A DNA stretch of 64,000 nt from Oxalobacteraceae bacterium (GTDB taxonomy: Bacteria; Pseudomonadota; Gammaproteobacteria; Burkholderiales; Burkholderiaceae_D). The notes beneath the pieces were generated by a model. It did not search any database. It saw nothing but the letters and a program-made list of their open reading frames with translations, and was not told the origin of the DNA. Of the stretch, positions 26,094 to 34,545 are shown piece by piece (the stretch's first letter is position 1; every line of letters starts with the position of its first letter). Position numbers and translations under genes: made by a program. The stretch lies in NCBI GenBank assembly GCA_027484285.1, contig JAIXTG010000200.1, forward strand, positions 1 to 64,000, read 5' to 3'.

Positions 26094-26570
26094 TCAGTTC
26101 AGATCAATCCGGGGTGCAGTCAGCCGCGCACCCTGATCGCTGAGCTCCAATCGCGTCGGGCCAATCTCCAGTACGATTTTCCCGCCCGCTGGCACGGCCA
26201 AGCGCCAGTGTTGCTGCGCCCGGTCGTACTCCATCACCGCTCCGTCCCTGAACAGGGTGCGCGAGACATCCGCTGAATCGGCCGGAGCAGGATGGTCTGC
26301 CCGGTAGATCGAGCCGACCACCACCGCTTGGTTGAGATCGCCACCCGGGGCAACGAGCAGCACCTGCTCCCCTGGCTCCGGCGGATGCCAGGTCCGATCC
26401 TGACCAGCACGCACCGTCGCAAAGGGCAACCAGCCGGTGGTGATGGGACCGGCCTGCACCCGCACACGGGCACGGGCAGTGTCGAGCGCCACCACCTGCC
26501 CCATCAGCGCCACATTGCTGATGCGCCGCTCGGCCTCGGTCATGTCCTGGTGCAGGTTGCGCTGGCTCAT
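26094..26570 (-). CDS. V: Baseplate assembly protein V, tail spike
   Basis: The 158-aa protein matches a short P2 gpV: an OB-fold N-terminal part with ARVRVQAGPITTGWLPFATVRAG and the GEQVLLVAPGGDLNQAVV motif, followed by a short beta-helix (LEIGPTRLELSDQGARLTAP). It forms the trimeric membrane-piercing spike. It overlaps the previous stop by 4 nt. Confidence 0.9.
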   Translation of the reverse strand: MSQRNLHQDMTEAERRISNVALMGQVVALDTARARVRVQAGPITTGWLPFATVRAGQDRTWHPPEPGEQVLLVAPGGDLNQAVVVGSIYRADHPAPADSADVSRTLFRDGAVMEYDRAQQHWRLAVPAGGKIVLEIGPTRLELSDQGARLTAPRIDLN

Positions 26571-27121
26571 GAACCTGGCTCCCGGTAGTGCGTGCCACCC
26601 GGCTGATAGCTGTGCTCATGGCCAGTGCCAATCTCCGGCACCCAGCTGACCAGCACCTGCAGCGGCAACACCCCGTCATCGATCACAGGCTTGGTCCAGT
26701 AGCTGACTTCGAACGACAGGCGAGCGGCCAGCACCGGCGTATCACCCTCACCGCCTTGATCCACCTCGGTGCGGGTGAGGCGCGTGCCTTCGACCAGCAG
26801 TCCCAAAGTCTCATCGGCATCGAGGATGGCTTCCACCGCCTGGGCCAGCACATCGGCCTCTTCGGCGGCGGCGTCGCCACTGGCGATGATTTCCACCGAC
26901 AGTTCGAGCTTCCGATAGCGCAGTCCCGGATCGGCATTGGGCTGATCCTCGATGCGCTCATCGCGCGTGTAGATCAGGATGGCCGGCAACTTGCCAGCAA
27001 ACAGCGGCGTGCTGCGGTGGATGCTGATGCGTGCCGGCGTGATGCGTGTATCCACCTTGGGCAAAGACTCAATGAGTCGCGCGGCGACCACCTCACGGAT
27101 CAGGGTGCGTGGATGCGTCAT
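26567..27121 (-). CDS. Tail completion/terminator-type protein
   Basis: A 184-aa protein placed between the lambda FII-like connector and the P2-type spike gene. Its sequence (LIREVVAARLIESLPKVDTRITPARIS, then LPAILIYTRDERI and DADETLGLLVEGTRLTRTE) resembles phage tail terminator or minor tail proteins in layout. It overlaps both neighbours (29 nt with the connector, 4 nt with V). Role inferred from place. Confidence 0.65.
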   Translation of the reverse strand: MTHPRTLIREVVAARLIESLPKVDTRITPARISIHRSTPLFAGKLPAILIYTRDERIEDQPNADPGLRYRKLELSVEIIASGDAAAEEADVLAQAVEAILDADETLGLLVEGTRLTRTEVDQGGEGDTPVLAARLSFEVSYWTKPVIDDGVLPLQVLVSWVPEIGTGHEHSYQPGGTHYREPGS

Positions 27122-27446
27122 GGCCGCCCCCTTTATGCAGCATCAGCTTCAGAAAGCCATGACCGTCGGGGCGTACCTCGACAATCAGGTAGAGCGCACC
27201 TTGCACCGTCACCGCATCGCCCTCGGTCGGGGTGGCCGGCAGATCCGCCAGCCGCACCTCGAGCACTGGCTGCACGCTGGACACCGGCACACCCGTGCTG
27301 GCATCCACCTCCTGGTGCGCCGCCGAGAACACCCCCCGGCCCGGCAGCGCCTCGGCCTGCCCTTCGAGGTGAAACACCACCGGATCACCGAAGGTGGTGA
27401 GCACGATGGATGACATGGCGCGGGTCAAGTCACCAAAGACCGTCAT
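27093..27446 (-). CDS. Head-tail joining protein (lambda FII/Phage_attach-like)
   Basis: A 117-aa protein, the size of lambda gpFII (117 aa), with SIVLTTFGDPVVFHLEGQAEALPGRGVF and a C-terminal LYLIVEVRPDGHGFLKLML typical of the attachment family. It lies directly after the major capsid gene as in lambda. GGGAGGTG precedes the ATG at 27446; a GTG two codons up is an alternative. Confidence 0.75.
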   Translation of the reverse strand: MTVFGDLTRAMSSIVLTTFGDPVVFHLEGQAEALPGRGVFSAAHQEVDASTGVPVSSVQPVLEVRLADLPATPTEGDAVTVQGALYLIVEVRPDGHGFLKLMLHKGGGHDASTHPDP

Positions 27447-27464
27447 GGTCACCTCCCATCACGA

Positions 27465-28493
27465 TCACCAGCCATTGTTCGAGAAGAGCCGCACGGTCAG
27501 CGCCGGGCGTTTCACAATCGGCAGCGGGTTGGACTGGGTGTAGATGTCGACGCCCGTGCCATTCGGACGAGCCAACTGATGGGCGTAGAGCTCCTGGCCA
27601 TAGGTGCCGACGGCTTCCATCAGGTTCGCCGGGGCGAAGTAGGTGCGGAAGGTGTCCAGCGTACCCAGCGGGAACGCCACACCTTCGCGCGGCGGGATCA
27701 GGCGCACGGATGTACCGTTGGCGAGCGTCACCGTGCCGAAATACTCCTCGAACAGGATGGAGCCAAAACGAAAGCCCCGGCGCACATCGTCGCGCAACGG
27801 ATTGGTACCGGCCGCGCCTTGGTAGAAGGTATAGGCCTCCTTGACGGTCTTGTGCTTGACCAGTGCATCGAAGAACTCGGGGCTGACCAGGGCGTGGATG
27901 GTGGTCATCATCTCGCCTTTGAGGTTCTCCTCGATGTGGCGGGCCACCTGGGTGCAGTGGATGACCATGTCCTCGGTGCCACCGAACACGAAATCCACCT
28001 CGGGCTTCTGGATGCCGAACTCGTCGTGCCAGTCGTAGAGGGTGTTGCCAGCACCATCCTTGGTGATACCCAAGAGTGCATTGACGCGCATGTACTCCAG
28101 CGTCTGCGCGTGTTTCGCACGCATCCGGGCGAGCTTGCGGGTCATCACGGTCACCAGCGGGTCTTCGCCAGCGGCCAGACCGAGGCCCCGAATACCCTGG
28201 ATTTCCTCGGGCAGCACCACGTCGTTGTGGGGGATGTGGGGTACGGCAAACGAGCGCACCGAGCGCTTGTCGGTGGTGCCCACGGTCGCGGGCGCACCGG
28301 GGGCCACGGCCGGCAGCAAGCGCAGTTCGCCTTCGATGGACTCGATGGTGACGTTGCGCTGCGAGATGGGCTCGGGTGCAAACAGCCCCAGCTGGCCGAC
28401 CCGGCCATAGGGGTTGGGCAGCATCTGGATGGCGGCTGACATCTCGGCCAGCGTGAAGCCGCCGGCGTCGAAAGGATTGACGATCACGGTCAT
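27465..28493 (-). CDS. E: Major capsid protein, lambda gpE family
   Basis: A 342-aa capsid protein (lambda gpE is 341 aa). Family features are the N-terminal NPFDAGGFTLAEMSAAIQMLPN, PHIPHNDVVLPEEIQGIR and the middle RVNALLGITKDG. It forms the icosahedral shell. It follows the decoration protein gene and has AGGAG upstream of the ATG. Confidence 0.94.
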   Translation of the reverse strand: MTVIVNPFDAGGFTLAEMSAAIQMLPNPYGRVGQLGLFAPEPISQRNVTIESIEGELRLLPAVAPGAPATVGTTDKRSVRSFAVPHIPHNDVVLPEEIQGIRGLGLAAGEDPLVTVMTRKLARMRAKHAQTLEYMRVNALLGITKDGAGNTLYDWHDEFGIQKPEVDFVFGGTEDMVIHCTQVARHIEENLKGEMMTTIHALVSPEFFDALVKHKTVKEAYTFYQGAAGTNPLRDDVRRGFRFGSILFEEYFGTVTLANGTSVRLIPPREGVAFPLGTLDTFRTYFAPANLMEAVGTYGQELYAHQLARPNGTGVDIYTQSNPLPIVKRPALTVRLFSNNGW

Positions 28494-28507
28494 GAGGAAA
28501 CTCCTGT

Positions 28508-28900
28508 TCAGGCAGCGGCGCGCACGACGATGCCGTGGGCAGCCAGTTGCTGGTGTTTGAGGGATTGGGCGGCGGCGTCCGTGACCGAGGCATCAAAGGT
28601 CAAGGCACGGTCGGCGACGATCACTTGGCCGCGCGCGAGCACAACGGCTTGGGTGTCGGTGTCACTGGCGGCGACCGGGTGCAGCAGCACTGCGTTGGCA
28701 ATCTCGGCACCCTCGATACCCGTGGTCGATGCCGCCGGTGAAAACGTATAGACGCCCGTGGCGGTGATGCGACCGAGCACGGCACCCAGCGGATAAGCGG
28801 CACCCGCCTTCAGGGTCACCGTCTCGCGGGTGTAGTCCGGGTCGGACTCGCGCTTGATCAGATCACCGAGGGTCGCAGGCGAAATCAAAGGTGTGCTCAT
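28508..28900 (-). CDS. D: Head decoration protein, lambda gpD family
   Basis: The 130-aa protein matches lambda gpD: SDPDYTRETVTLKAGAAYPLGAVLGRI and AVLLHPVAASDTDTQAVVLARGQVIV. It trims the capsid surface at three-fold sites and stabilises the expanded head. It overlaps the protease gene stop by 4 nt. Confidence 0.92.
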   Translation of the reverse strand: MSTPLISPATLGDLIKRESDPDYTRETVTLKAGAAYPLGAVLGRITATGVYTFSPAASTTGIEGAEIANAVLLHPVAASDTDTQAVVLARGQVIVADRALTFDASVTDAAAQSLKHQQLAAHGIVVRAAA

Positions 28901-29286
28901 TTACGACCTCCATAGGCTTGGGCCGCTTTGACCAGGGGACTGTCAGCGACGGATTGGGGTTTGGTGCAGGGTTGCTGCGGAGCCTCGGCGACGATGTCTT
29001 GCGCCACATCACGTTCGGCGGCCTGCTTCAGCACCGACTGGCGCAGCGCATCCGGCGTGACGCCACGGGCCAGGGCCTGGGCCGGATCGACCGTCACGCC
29101 GAGGCGCTTGGCCTGGGCAGCGATCTCGGTCAGCTCGGCAAGCTGGCGTCGCAGTCGCTGCTCAACCTGGGCCGTGATGGCCGCTTCATCGAGCGGCGGG
29201 GTTTGCGGTGACTGCACCGGGGCCGGGTTCGCTGTCGAACCTTCCAGGGCGTCGTCCAATGGCGTGACGGGGTTGTGATTATTCAT
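28897..29286 (-). CDS. Nu3-like internal scaffold protein (in-frame start inside gpC)
   Basis: Inside the protease gene an ATG at 29286 is preceded by AAGGAG at good spacing, in a region between the protease and scaffold parts. It would give a 129-residue protein equal to the scaffold region (MNNHNPVTPLDDALEG at the start; coiled-coil EQRLRRQLAELTEIAAQAKRL). This is the same arrangement as lambda C and Nu3. Strongly suggested by the ribosome site, not proven. Confidence 0.75.
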   Translation of the reverse strand: MNNHNPVTPLDDALEGSTANPAPVQSPQTPPLDEAAITAQVEQRLRRQLAELTEIAAQAKRLGVTVDPAQALARGVTPDALRQSVLKQAAERDVAQDIVAEAPQQPCTKPQSVADSPLVKAAQAYGGRK

Positions 29287-30216
29287 GGAGATCTCCTTCG
29301 GGGATGGTTGGGATCGGGATGTGGTGTGGGCAGCCGACAGCGAGGCGGCTTTGTTGCGCAGGCTGCGGCCGGCACTCATGGCCAGCTGGCGTTGCAGGGC
29401 CGTGATCGCCTCAGCGCGGGTGCCGATCTGATCGGCGAGCCCCGCTTGGAGCGCGGCCTCACCGCGATAGACGCGGGCTTCGGTGTCACGAATCGCCTCG
29501 GGTGTGAGGCGGCGGAATCCGGCAACCAAGCTGATGAACTGCGTGTGCAGCTGCTCGATGTCGGCCTGGATATCAGCAGCGACTGGCGCTGGCAGCGGCG
29601 CGTGCGGATGGCCATCGACCTTGTGGGCACCGGCGTGCAGGAAGGTGTAGTTGAGCCCCGCCTTCGCATCGGCCACCGACTCGTCGACGTGCACAGCCAC
29701 CACACCAATCGAGCCCACCTCGGCGGTGCGGGTGAGCCAGAGTCGGTCAGCCGCACAGGCAATGGCGTAAGCCGCTGACAGTGCGGCCTCATCGGCAATC
29801 GCCCAGAGGGGTTTGCCGGAGGTCTGAGCCAGCTGCCGCAATCGCTGCGCCAGATCGAACACCCCACCCGCCTCGCCACCGCTGGAGTCGATCTCCAGCA
29901 GCACAGCGCGGACCTCTGGATCGGCAAAGGCTGCTTCAGCCATGGCCTCGATGTCGTGGTAGCTGGTGAGGCCACTGGCGGCACCGATATACGAAGAGCG
30001 ACGCACCAGAGTGCCCAGGACCGGGAGAACGGCGATGCCCTCCACAATCTGGAGGCCACCGCTCATGCCGGTATCGACCGTGGCCGGCGGTGGCGTGGCC
30101 AAGGTGTCGCCCGCGAGCTTCCGGGCCACCACCCCGAGGATGATTTCGAGTTTCGGGCGCGCAACGAGGAGCGGCGTCCCGTACAGGCGGGACGCCAGGT
30201 AAGGCAAATCGGTCAT
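28897..30216 (-). CDS. C: Prohead protease with scaffold domain, lambda gpC-like (peptidase S49)
   Basis: The 439-aa protein has an S49/SppA-type serine protease domain with nucleophile Ser147 in EAALSAAYAIA, general base Lys199 in AHKVDG, and the structural LLEIDSSGGEAGG motif at 107-118. Residues 311-439 form a separate Gln/Ala/Pro-rich helical scaffold region with its own internal start. It matures the prohead by cleaving scaffold and portal. Standard place between portal and decoration genes. Confidence 0.92.
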   Translation of the reverse strand: MTDLPYLASRLYGTPLLVARPKLEIILGVVARKLAGDTLATPPPATVDTGMSGGLQIVEGIAVLPVLGTLVRRSSYIGAASGLTSYHDIEAMAEAAFADPEVRAVLLEIDSSGGEAGGVFDLAQRLRQLAQTSGKPLWAIADEAALSAAYAIACAADRLWLTRTAEVGSIGVVAVHVDESVADAKAGLNYTFLHAGAHKVDGHPHAPLPAPVAADIQADIEQLHTQFISLVAGFRRLTPEAIRDTEARVYRGEAALQAGLADQIGTRAEAITALQRQLAMSAGRSLRNKAASLSAAHTTSRSQPSPKEISMNNHNPVTPLDDALEGSTANPAPVQSPQTPPLDEAAITAQVEQRLRRQLAELTEIAAQAKRLGVTVDPAQALARGVTPDALRQSVLKQAAERDVAQDIVAEAPQQPCTKPQSVADSPLVKAAQAYGGRK

Positions 30217-30225
30217 GGGAATTCC

Positions 30226-31677
30226 TCAGTTCGAGGGGGCTGGCGGTGGTGCCTGCGCAGGGGCCGGCACCGACGCAGGCTCGCGCCCAAAACGCAGCCC
30301 CAGGCTGTCCTCGCGCCGGTGGTCACCGGCGATCTCGGCATCGACCATCGCAGCATCAAAGCCACGCTCGGCAATCGCCTGAGTACGCGACTTGAGCCCG
30401 GCCTCGATGGCGTTGATCTCGGCGCGAATGTCCTTCAAGGGGTCGACCCAGTCCCAGCGGGGCGGCAGCCAGCTGCAGTCCAGGTAGTCAGCTCGGCGTT
30501 GTTCGTAGTCCGGTAGATCGAGTCCGCCCGACAGCACCGCCATATCCATCCAGCGCCCCCACACCGCTCGGCAGAGTTGAAACACCAGCACCGAGTGCTG
30601 GAAGGCTTCGATGCGTCGGCGGAACTCCAGCAGCGCGGCCCGGGTGTTGGAGTAATTGGCCTTCAACATATCAGCCGACAGGTTCGCGTAGGGCAGTCCG
30701 AGGGCGGCGGCCACCTGCAAGAGCGTGCGGTACTGGAAGCTCTCGTAGTTACCCCCGACATCGGCCGGCGTCGAGAAGGTGATGTCCTCGCCGTCGTCCA
30801 GGATCTGCAATTGCCCCGGTTCGAGCGGCAGCAGTGGCTCGCCACGGTCATCGGTTTCATTGCTGTTGTCGAAGTCGCGTTCGGGCCGGCGCACGAAGCC
30901 GACGAACATCGCTGCCACCTTCTTGCGATCCAGCTCGGCGTCGTCGTATTGGTCGAGCAAGAACAGCTTTACCAGCGCCGGCGAGAAGCGCGACACGCCT
31001 CTCAGTTGCCCGGCGTCCACCGGATCGACGATGTGCAGCACCGATTCGGCCGGCACCCGCACCGTTTCTCCAGCGAGCCCCGGATCGGTGATGTCGCCCG
31101 GGTGGCGGCGCAGGAAGTGGTAGGCCACGCGCCGGCCGATGCGGTCGAACTCTATGCCCTGGCGGATGCGGTGGCCGTTGTCGAGTGCCTGGTTGTGATT
31201 CAAGGGCAGCATCTCGGCGGGGAGCATCTGCAGCTGCAGTGGCACGCTCAAACCATCCTCGGGCCGGCGCGGGCGAATGCGGAAGAACACCTCGCCGGCG
31301 ATGAACAGTTCCCGAGCGGCGCGGCGCTGCTGGCCATAGAAATCGGTCAACCCCTCGGCATCGGACTCATCGGTCCAGCGCAGCCACAGCCGTTGCACTC
31401 GGTCCTTGAGCACCGCATCGGCAATGCCCGACGAGGGTTTGATACCGGTGCCCACTGCATTGCCCGCCCAAGACTCGACCGCATTGGCGGCATAGCCGTT
31501 GTTGCGGATGAGATACCGGGCACGGGCGGTCATGTCGGCGCCGGCCGCCTGGATCAGGGTGTTGACGTGGGCACGGCTGGCTTGAAAAGTCTTGAGGCGT
31601 CGGGCCGACAGACCACCCTCGAAGCCACCCACCATGGCACCGACCTTACGGCGCAGGTTTTTGAGCATCCCCATCAC
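30226..31677 (-). CDS. B: Phage portal protein, lambda gpB family
   Basis: The 483-aa protein matches lambda portal: ARYLIRNNGYAANAVESWAGNAVG near residues 52-75, DLDRKKVAAMFVGFV-like ELDRKKVAAMFVGFV, and ALGLPYANLSADMLKANYSNTRAALLEF. It forms the dodecameric DNA channel at one head vertex. It overlaps gpW by 4 nt. The start ATG is at 31677. Confidence 0.93.
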   Translation of the reverse strand: MMGMLKNLRRKVGAMVGGFEGGLSARRLKTFQASRAHVNTLIQAAGADMTARARYLIRNNGYAANAVESWAGNAVGTGIKPSSGIADAVLKDRVQRLWLRWTDESDAEGLTDFYGQQRRAARELFIAGEVFFRIRPRRPEDGLSVPLQLQMLPAEMLPLNHNQALDNGHRIRQGIEFDRIGRRVAYHFLRRHPGDITDPGLAGETVRVPAESVLHIVDPVDAGQLRGVSRFSPALVKLFLLDQYDDAELDRKKVAAMFVGFVRRPERDFDNSNETDDRGEPLLPLEPGQLQILDDGEDITFSTPADVGGNYESFQYRTLLQVAAALGLPYANLSADMLKANYSNTRAALLEFRRRIEAFQHSVLVFQLCRAVWGRWMDMAVLSGGLDLPDYEQRRADYLDCSWLPPRWDWVDPLKDIRAEINAIEAGLKSRTQAIAERGFDAAMVDAEIAGDHRREDSLGLRFGREPASVPAPAQAPPPAPSN

Positions 31678-31886
31678 AACCCCTTCCCGGCATAGGTGCG
31701 GATGCGTCGGGCACGCGGGCGACCTTCGGCTTGGGCGATCTCGCGGTCCAGGTCATGGAGAGCCGACTGCAGTTCGGCATCCGACTTGTACGTCACCCAC
31801 TTGTCGCCAGCCTTCACGGTGAGCACCCCATTGAAGCGCGCAGCCTGCAGGGCCTCGCGCTGGGCCTTGAGTTGTTCGAGGGTCAT
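31674..31886 (-). CDS. W: Head-tail joining protein gpW
   Basis: A 70-aa protein matching lambda gpW in size and pattern: MTLEQLKAQREALQAARFNG and the segment YKSDAELQSALHDLDREI. GGGAG precedes the ATG; the longer open frame upstream overlaps the terminase gene and is not used. It helps close the filled head. It lies between large terminase and portal, as in lambda. Confidence 0.9.
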   Translation of the reverse strand: MTLEQLKAQREALQAARFNGVLTVKAGDKWVTYKSDAELQSALHDLDREIAQAEGRPRARRIRTYAGKGL

Positions 31887-31921
31887 GGACAGCACTCCCG
31901 GCCAGCGGGAGGCTGGCGGTA

Positions 31922-33784
31922 TCAAAGGTAGTTGGAAGAAATGGCCATGCGCCGACGACGCGGGCTGGCGGTCATCGGAGTCGTCACTGGGCGTGTATCG
32001 TTTCCAGACTGACGTCTCGCCGGAATCGGCGGCAATGCTTCCACCCGTTTGTTCAGATTCAGGCCCATCGACAGCAGGCCGTGCAGCGCCGCGTAGGCGT
32101 ACACCCGGCAGTCCAGGGCTTCGTTTCTTCGCCCATCGGGCTTCCACCAGAAGCGCTGCGGGAAGCCCTTCACGTAACGGGTGCGGATGCGCTCGGCGGT
32201 CAGCTGCTCGAAATACTGCGCATCCCGATCCAGCGGAAAGTGCATCGCGCCGGCGCCGGCCTCGGACTTCTTGAGGCGCGCGTAGATGGCTTCCTTGGCG
32301 GCATCCACGCCCACCGTGAACAGATTGACCTTGCCCTTGTTCGCCTTGCTCGGGCGCTTGGGCCAGATCGGGCGCTTCCCGGTACCGCCCTTGATCGCCC
32401 AGATACGTTTACGCTCCCGGCCCTTGCAGAAGGCATAGGCCGCCAAAGTGTGGTGACCGCCGGTATCGAGACACGCGGCTTCAATCGTCAGGCCGTTGGC
32501 CAGGGTCTCGTGCTCGAAGCAACTGCCGAGGTAGGCATCGAGTTGCGACCAGGTGTCTGGCACCGAGGGATCGCCCCACAGCACCTTGTAGTCGATGGAC
32601 CAGGACTCCTCGTCCCGGCCCCAGCCCACCACTTCCAACTCCAGCCGGTCGTCCTGCACATCGATACCGCAGGTCAGCAGTGCCACCTCGGCCGGAATCG
32701 CAGGCCCGTAGGCTTCACGACGTTCCATCAGGCCTTCAGCGTCCAAGGTCTCCCCCTCCCGGTCTTCCCAGGTCTCGGCCAGTTTGGTGTTCACCCAGAC
32801 CTTCAATCTGACGGGGTCGTCCTTGGCGGCGTGATGCTCCTGGGCGATCTCGCCCCAGGTCAGCCACGGGCTGTACAGGCTGGAGAGGTGGAAGCCCACT
32901 GTCTTGCCATCGCCCTCGGCCCGTGACGTCCAGCGACCGTTGGCCAGCAGCGCCGGTTTGCGGTACTCGGGATGGATGCCATCGCAGGCTGGGCAGTGCC
33001 AGGCGGCGTCCGCCATCTTCCCGGTCGGCCACTTGATGTCGCGCCACTGGATCGGGCTGTTTGCCCCGCAGTGATCGCAGGGCACCTCGAACACCCGCTG
33101 ATCCGATTCCAGGTAAGCCGCCTCGATGCGCGAGAAACCTTTCAGCGTCGGGGTCGAGCACAGATAGGCCTTGCGATTGACGAAGGTCGCCGCCCGTTGC
33201 ACAGCGAGCGCCACCGGATCGCCCTCGCCATCGGCATCGCCCGGGTAGCCATCCACCTCATCGAGAAACAGGTAGCGCACCGGCATCGAGCGCAAACCCA
33301 CCGCCGAATTGGCGCCGGTCATGATCAGCACGCCACCGGGGAATTCCTTCATCAGCTGGGTGTTGCCGGAATCGCGTGACCGTGGGTCCTTCACCCGACT
33401 GGCGAGTTCAGGGCTCGCCTCGATCAGGGCATCCACCCGTTGCTTGGAGACCCGCTTGGCCCCTTCGACGGTCGGCTGTACCAAGAGCATCGGCCCCGGG
33501 GCGTGGTGGATGACGTAGCCGACCCAGTTGAGTCCGCATTCGGTTTTACCCACCTGCCCTCCGGCCATGAACACAACACGCTCGATGCGCGAGGTGGCCG
33601 ACAGCGCATCCATCACCGCCTGGAGATACGGCGTGCGACTCGTCGACCAGCGGCCGGGTTCGGCTGAGGCGACCGACGACAGCATCCGGTGGCGGTTGGC
33701 CCAGTCATCGACGGTGAGGATGGGGTCGGGCGCGAGCCCCCGTTTCCAGGCCGATTCAACAGCCGATTCAGCAGTGTCGAACAC
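31922..33784 (-). CDS. A: Terminase large subunit, lambda gpA family
   Basis: The protein (620 aa from the GTG chosen here) has a Walker A-like GGQVGKTE motif near residues 75-82, Walker B LFLDEVD near 172-178, a metal-binding CDHC...CPAC pair in the middle, and the nuclease-like GIDVQDDRLELEVVGW segment. It is the packaging motor and cutter. The open frame runs further up to a TTG at 33829 without a site; the GTG at 33784 has GGAG at 6 nt and is preferred, but the start is uncertain. The small subunit is not next to it; it is about 6 kb away at 39846-40406. Confidence 0.9.
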   Translation of the reverse strand: MFDTAESAVESAWKRGLAPDPILTVDDWANRHRMLSSVASAEPGRWSTSRTPYLQAVMDALSATSRIERVVFMAGGQVGKTECGLNWVGYVIHHAPGPMLLVQPTVEGAKRVSKQRVDALIEASPELASRVKDPRSRDSGNTQLMKEFPGGVLIMTGANSAVGLRSMPVRYLFLDEVDGYPGDADGEGDPVALAVQRAATFVNRKAYLCSTPTLKGFSRIEAAYLESDQRVFEVPCDHCGANSPIQWRDIKWPTGKMADAAWHCPACDGIHPEYRKPALLANGRWTSRAEGDGKTVGFHLSSLYSPWLTWGEIAQEHHAAKDDPVRLKVWVNTKLAETWEDREGETLDAEGLMERREAYGPAIPAEVALLTCGIDVQDDRLELEVVGWGRDEESWSIDYKVLWGDPSVPDTWSQLDAYLGSCFEHETLANGLTIEAACLDTGGHHTLAAYAFCKGRERKRIWAIKGGTGKRPIWPKRPSKANKGKVNLFTVGVDAAKEAIYARLKKSEAGAGAMHFPLDRDAQYFEQLTAERIRTRYVKGFPQRFWWKPDGRRNEALDCRVYAYAALHGLLSMGLNLNKRVEALPPIPARRQSGNDTRPVTTPMTASPRRRRMAISSNYL

Positions 33785-33816
33785 AAGCCACTCCGATGCG
33801 AAATAGATGGACCGAA

Positions 33817-33867
33817 CGCTTGGCTTCAATCGGCAACAGCGCGTTCATACAGATGTCATCAACACCC
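33817..33867 (+). repeat. Fixed-spacing leader element, copy 1
   Basis: CGCTTGGCTT, then 20 nt after TTGGCT comes CATACAG (33846-33852), preceded by AACAGCGCGTT. It lies 28 nt upstream of the 94-aa gene and overlaps the divergent terminase start region. See copies at 34198, 35336, 35911 and 36287. Confidence 0.8.
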
Positions 33868-33880
33868 CACGGAGAACGCC

Positions 33881-34165
33881 ATGCACACCAACCGCCCCAA
33901 CACCCAGACCCTCGACGCCCTCGGCCACAAGCTCGGTGAAGCCGCGCTGACCTTGCTGGTGCGCCTCTACCCGGAAGTGCGCCAGGCGCGCCCCGAGGAG
34001 CGGGATGCCGCCTGCGCCGCGATGCGCGCCCAGGTCGGTCCAGTACTGGACGAGTTGCTCACCGATGCGCGCGAGGCGCCGACGGTGGCGCACGTGGCCT
34101 TTCAGAGTGCGGCCCTGAGCCTGGCGCAGGCCGGCATCCAGGCGCTCAAGGACGGCCGGAATTGA
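33881..34165 (+). CDS. Small phage protein, helical, unknown
   Basis: A 94-aa protein (MHTNRPNTQTLDALGHKLGE at the start) of mostly Ala/Leu-rich helices with charged faces. The ATG has GGAG at 7 nt; the longer open frame upstream is rejected because it overlaps the terminase gene. First gene of the inverted small-gene array. No function recognised. Confidence 0.75.
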   Translation: MHTNRPNTQTLDALGHKLGEAALTLLVRLYPEVRQARPEERDAACAAMRAQVGPVLDELLTDAREAPTVAHVAFQSAALSLAQAGIQALKDGRN

Positions 34166-34197
34166 TCGGGCAGCCAGGCGCAGAAAGATCGAACCGG

Positions 34198-34252
34198 CGC
34201 TTGGCTTACCGCTTGAACAGCGCGTTCATACAGACACCGCAACAACACACGC
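34198..34252 (+). repeat. Fixed-spacing leader element, copy 2
   Basis: TTGGCT (34201-34206), 20 nt, CATACAG (34227-34233), again with AACAGCGCGTT before it. The 5' side forms an inverted repeat with AGCCAGGCGC about 15 nt upstream (arms pair with GCGCTTGGCT). Confidence 0.8.
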
Positions 34253-34266
34253 CAAGGAGAACCACG

Positions 34267-34518
34267 ATGCGCAAAACCGCCAACAAGACCGCCACCAAAG
34301 CCGCGCAGCAACTCGACCAGCTGCTCGCCCGGATCGCCCTGGACCACCTCTTCATCGAGACCCTGGCCACACGAAACAGCGACAGCCTGGATTTCCACGA
34401 CGTCAGCGTCTGGGGCGTCAAAAGCGCCCTGGTGGCGGCCTACCAAGCAGGCCTGGCCGCAGGCCAAAGCGCCGCCGCCAAGGCCACTGATCAACCGATC
34501 CAACAACAAGCCGCCTGA
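34267..34518 (+). CDS. Small phage protein, DUF6900-like
   Basis: An 83-aa protein whose core IALDHLFIETLATRNSDSLDFHDVSVWGVKSALVAAYQAG looks like the small DUF6900 family found on phages and conjugative elements (I have moderate trust in the family name). An AAGGAG site precedes the ATG. No enzymatic motif. It follows leader element copy 2. Confidence 0.75.
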   Translation: MRKTANKTATKAAQQLDQLLARIALDHLFIETLATRNSDSLDFHDVSVWGVKSALVAAYQAGLAAGQSAAAKATDQPIQQQAA

Positions 34519-34545
34519 CCTTCATCACCCACAAGGAGCACGACC

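Noticed and set aside
33820-33852. Standard sigma-70 promoter in the fixed-spacing elements
   Set aside because: TTGGCT could be a -35, but no good -10 lies 16-18 nt downstream; the conserved CATACAG at 20 nt does not fit the usual spacing, so only a general regulatory role is proposed.
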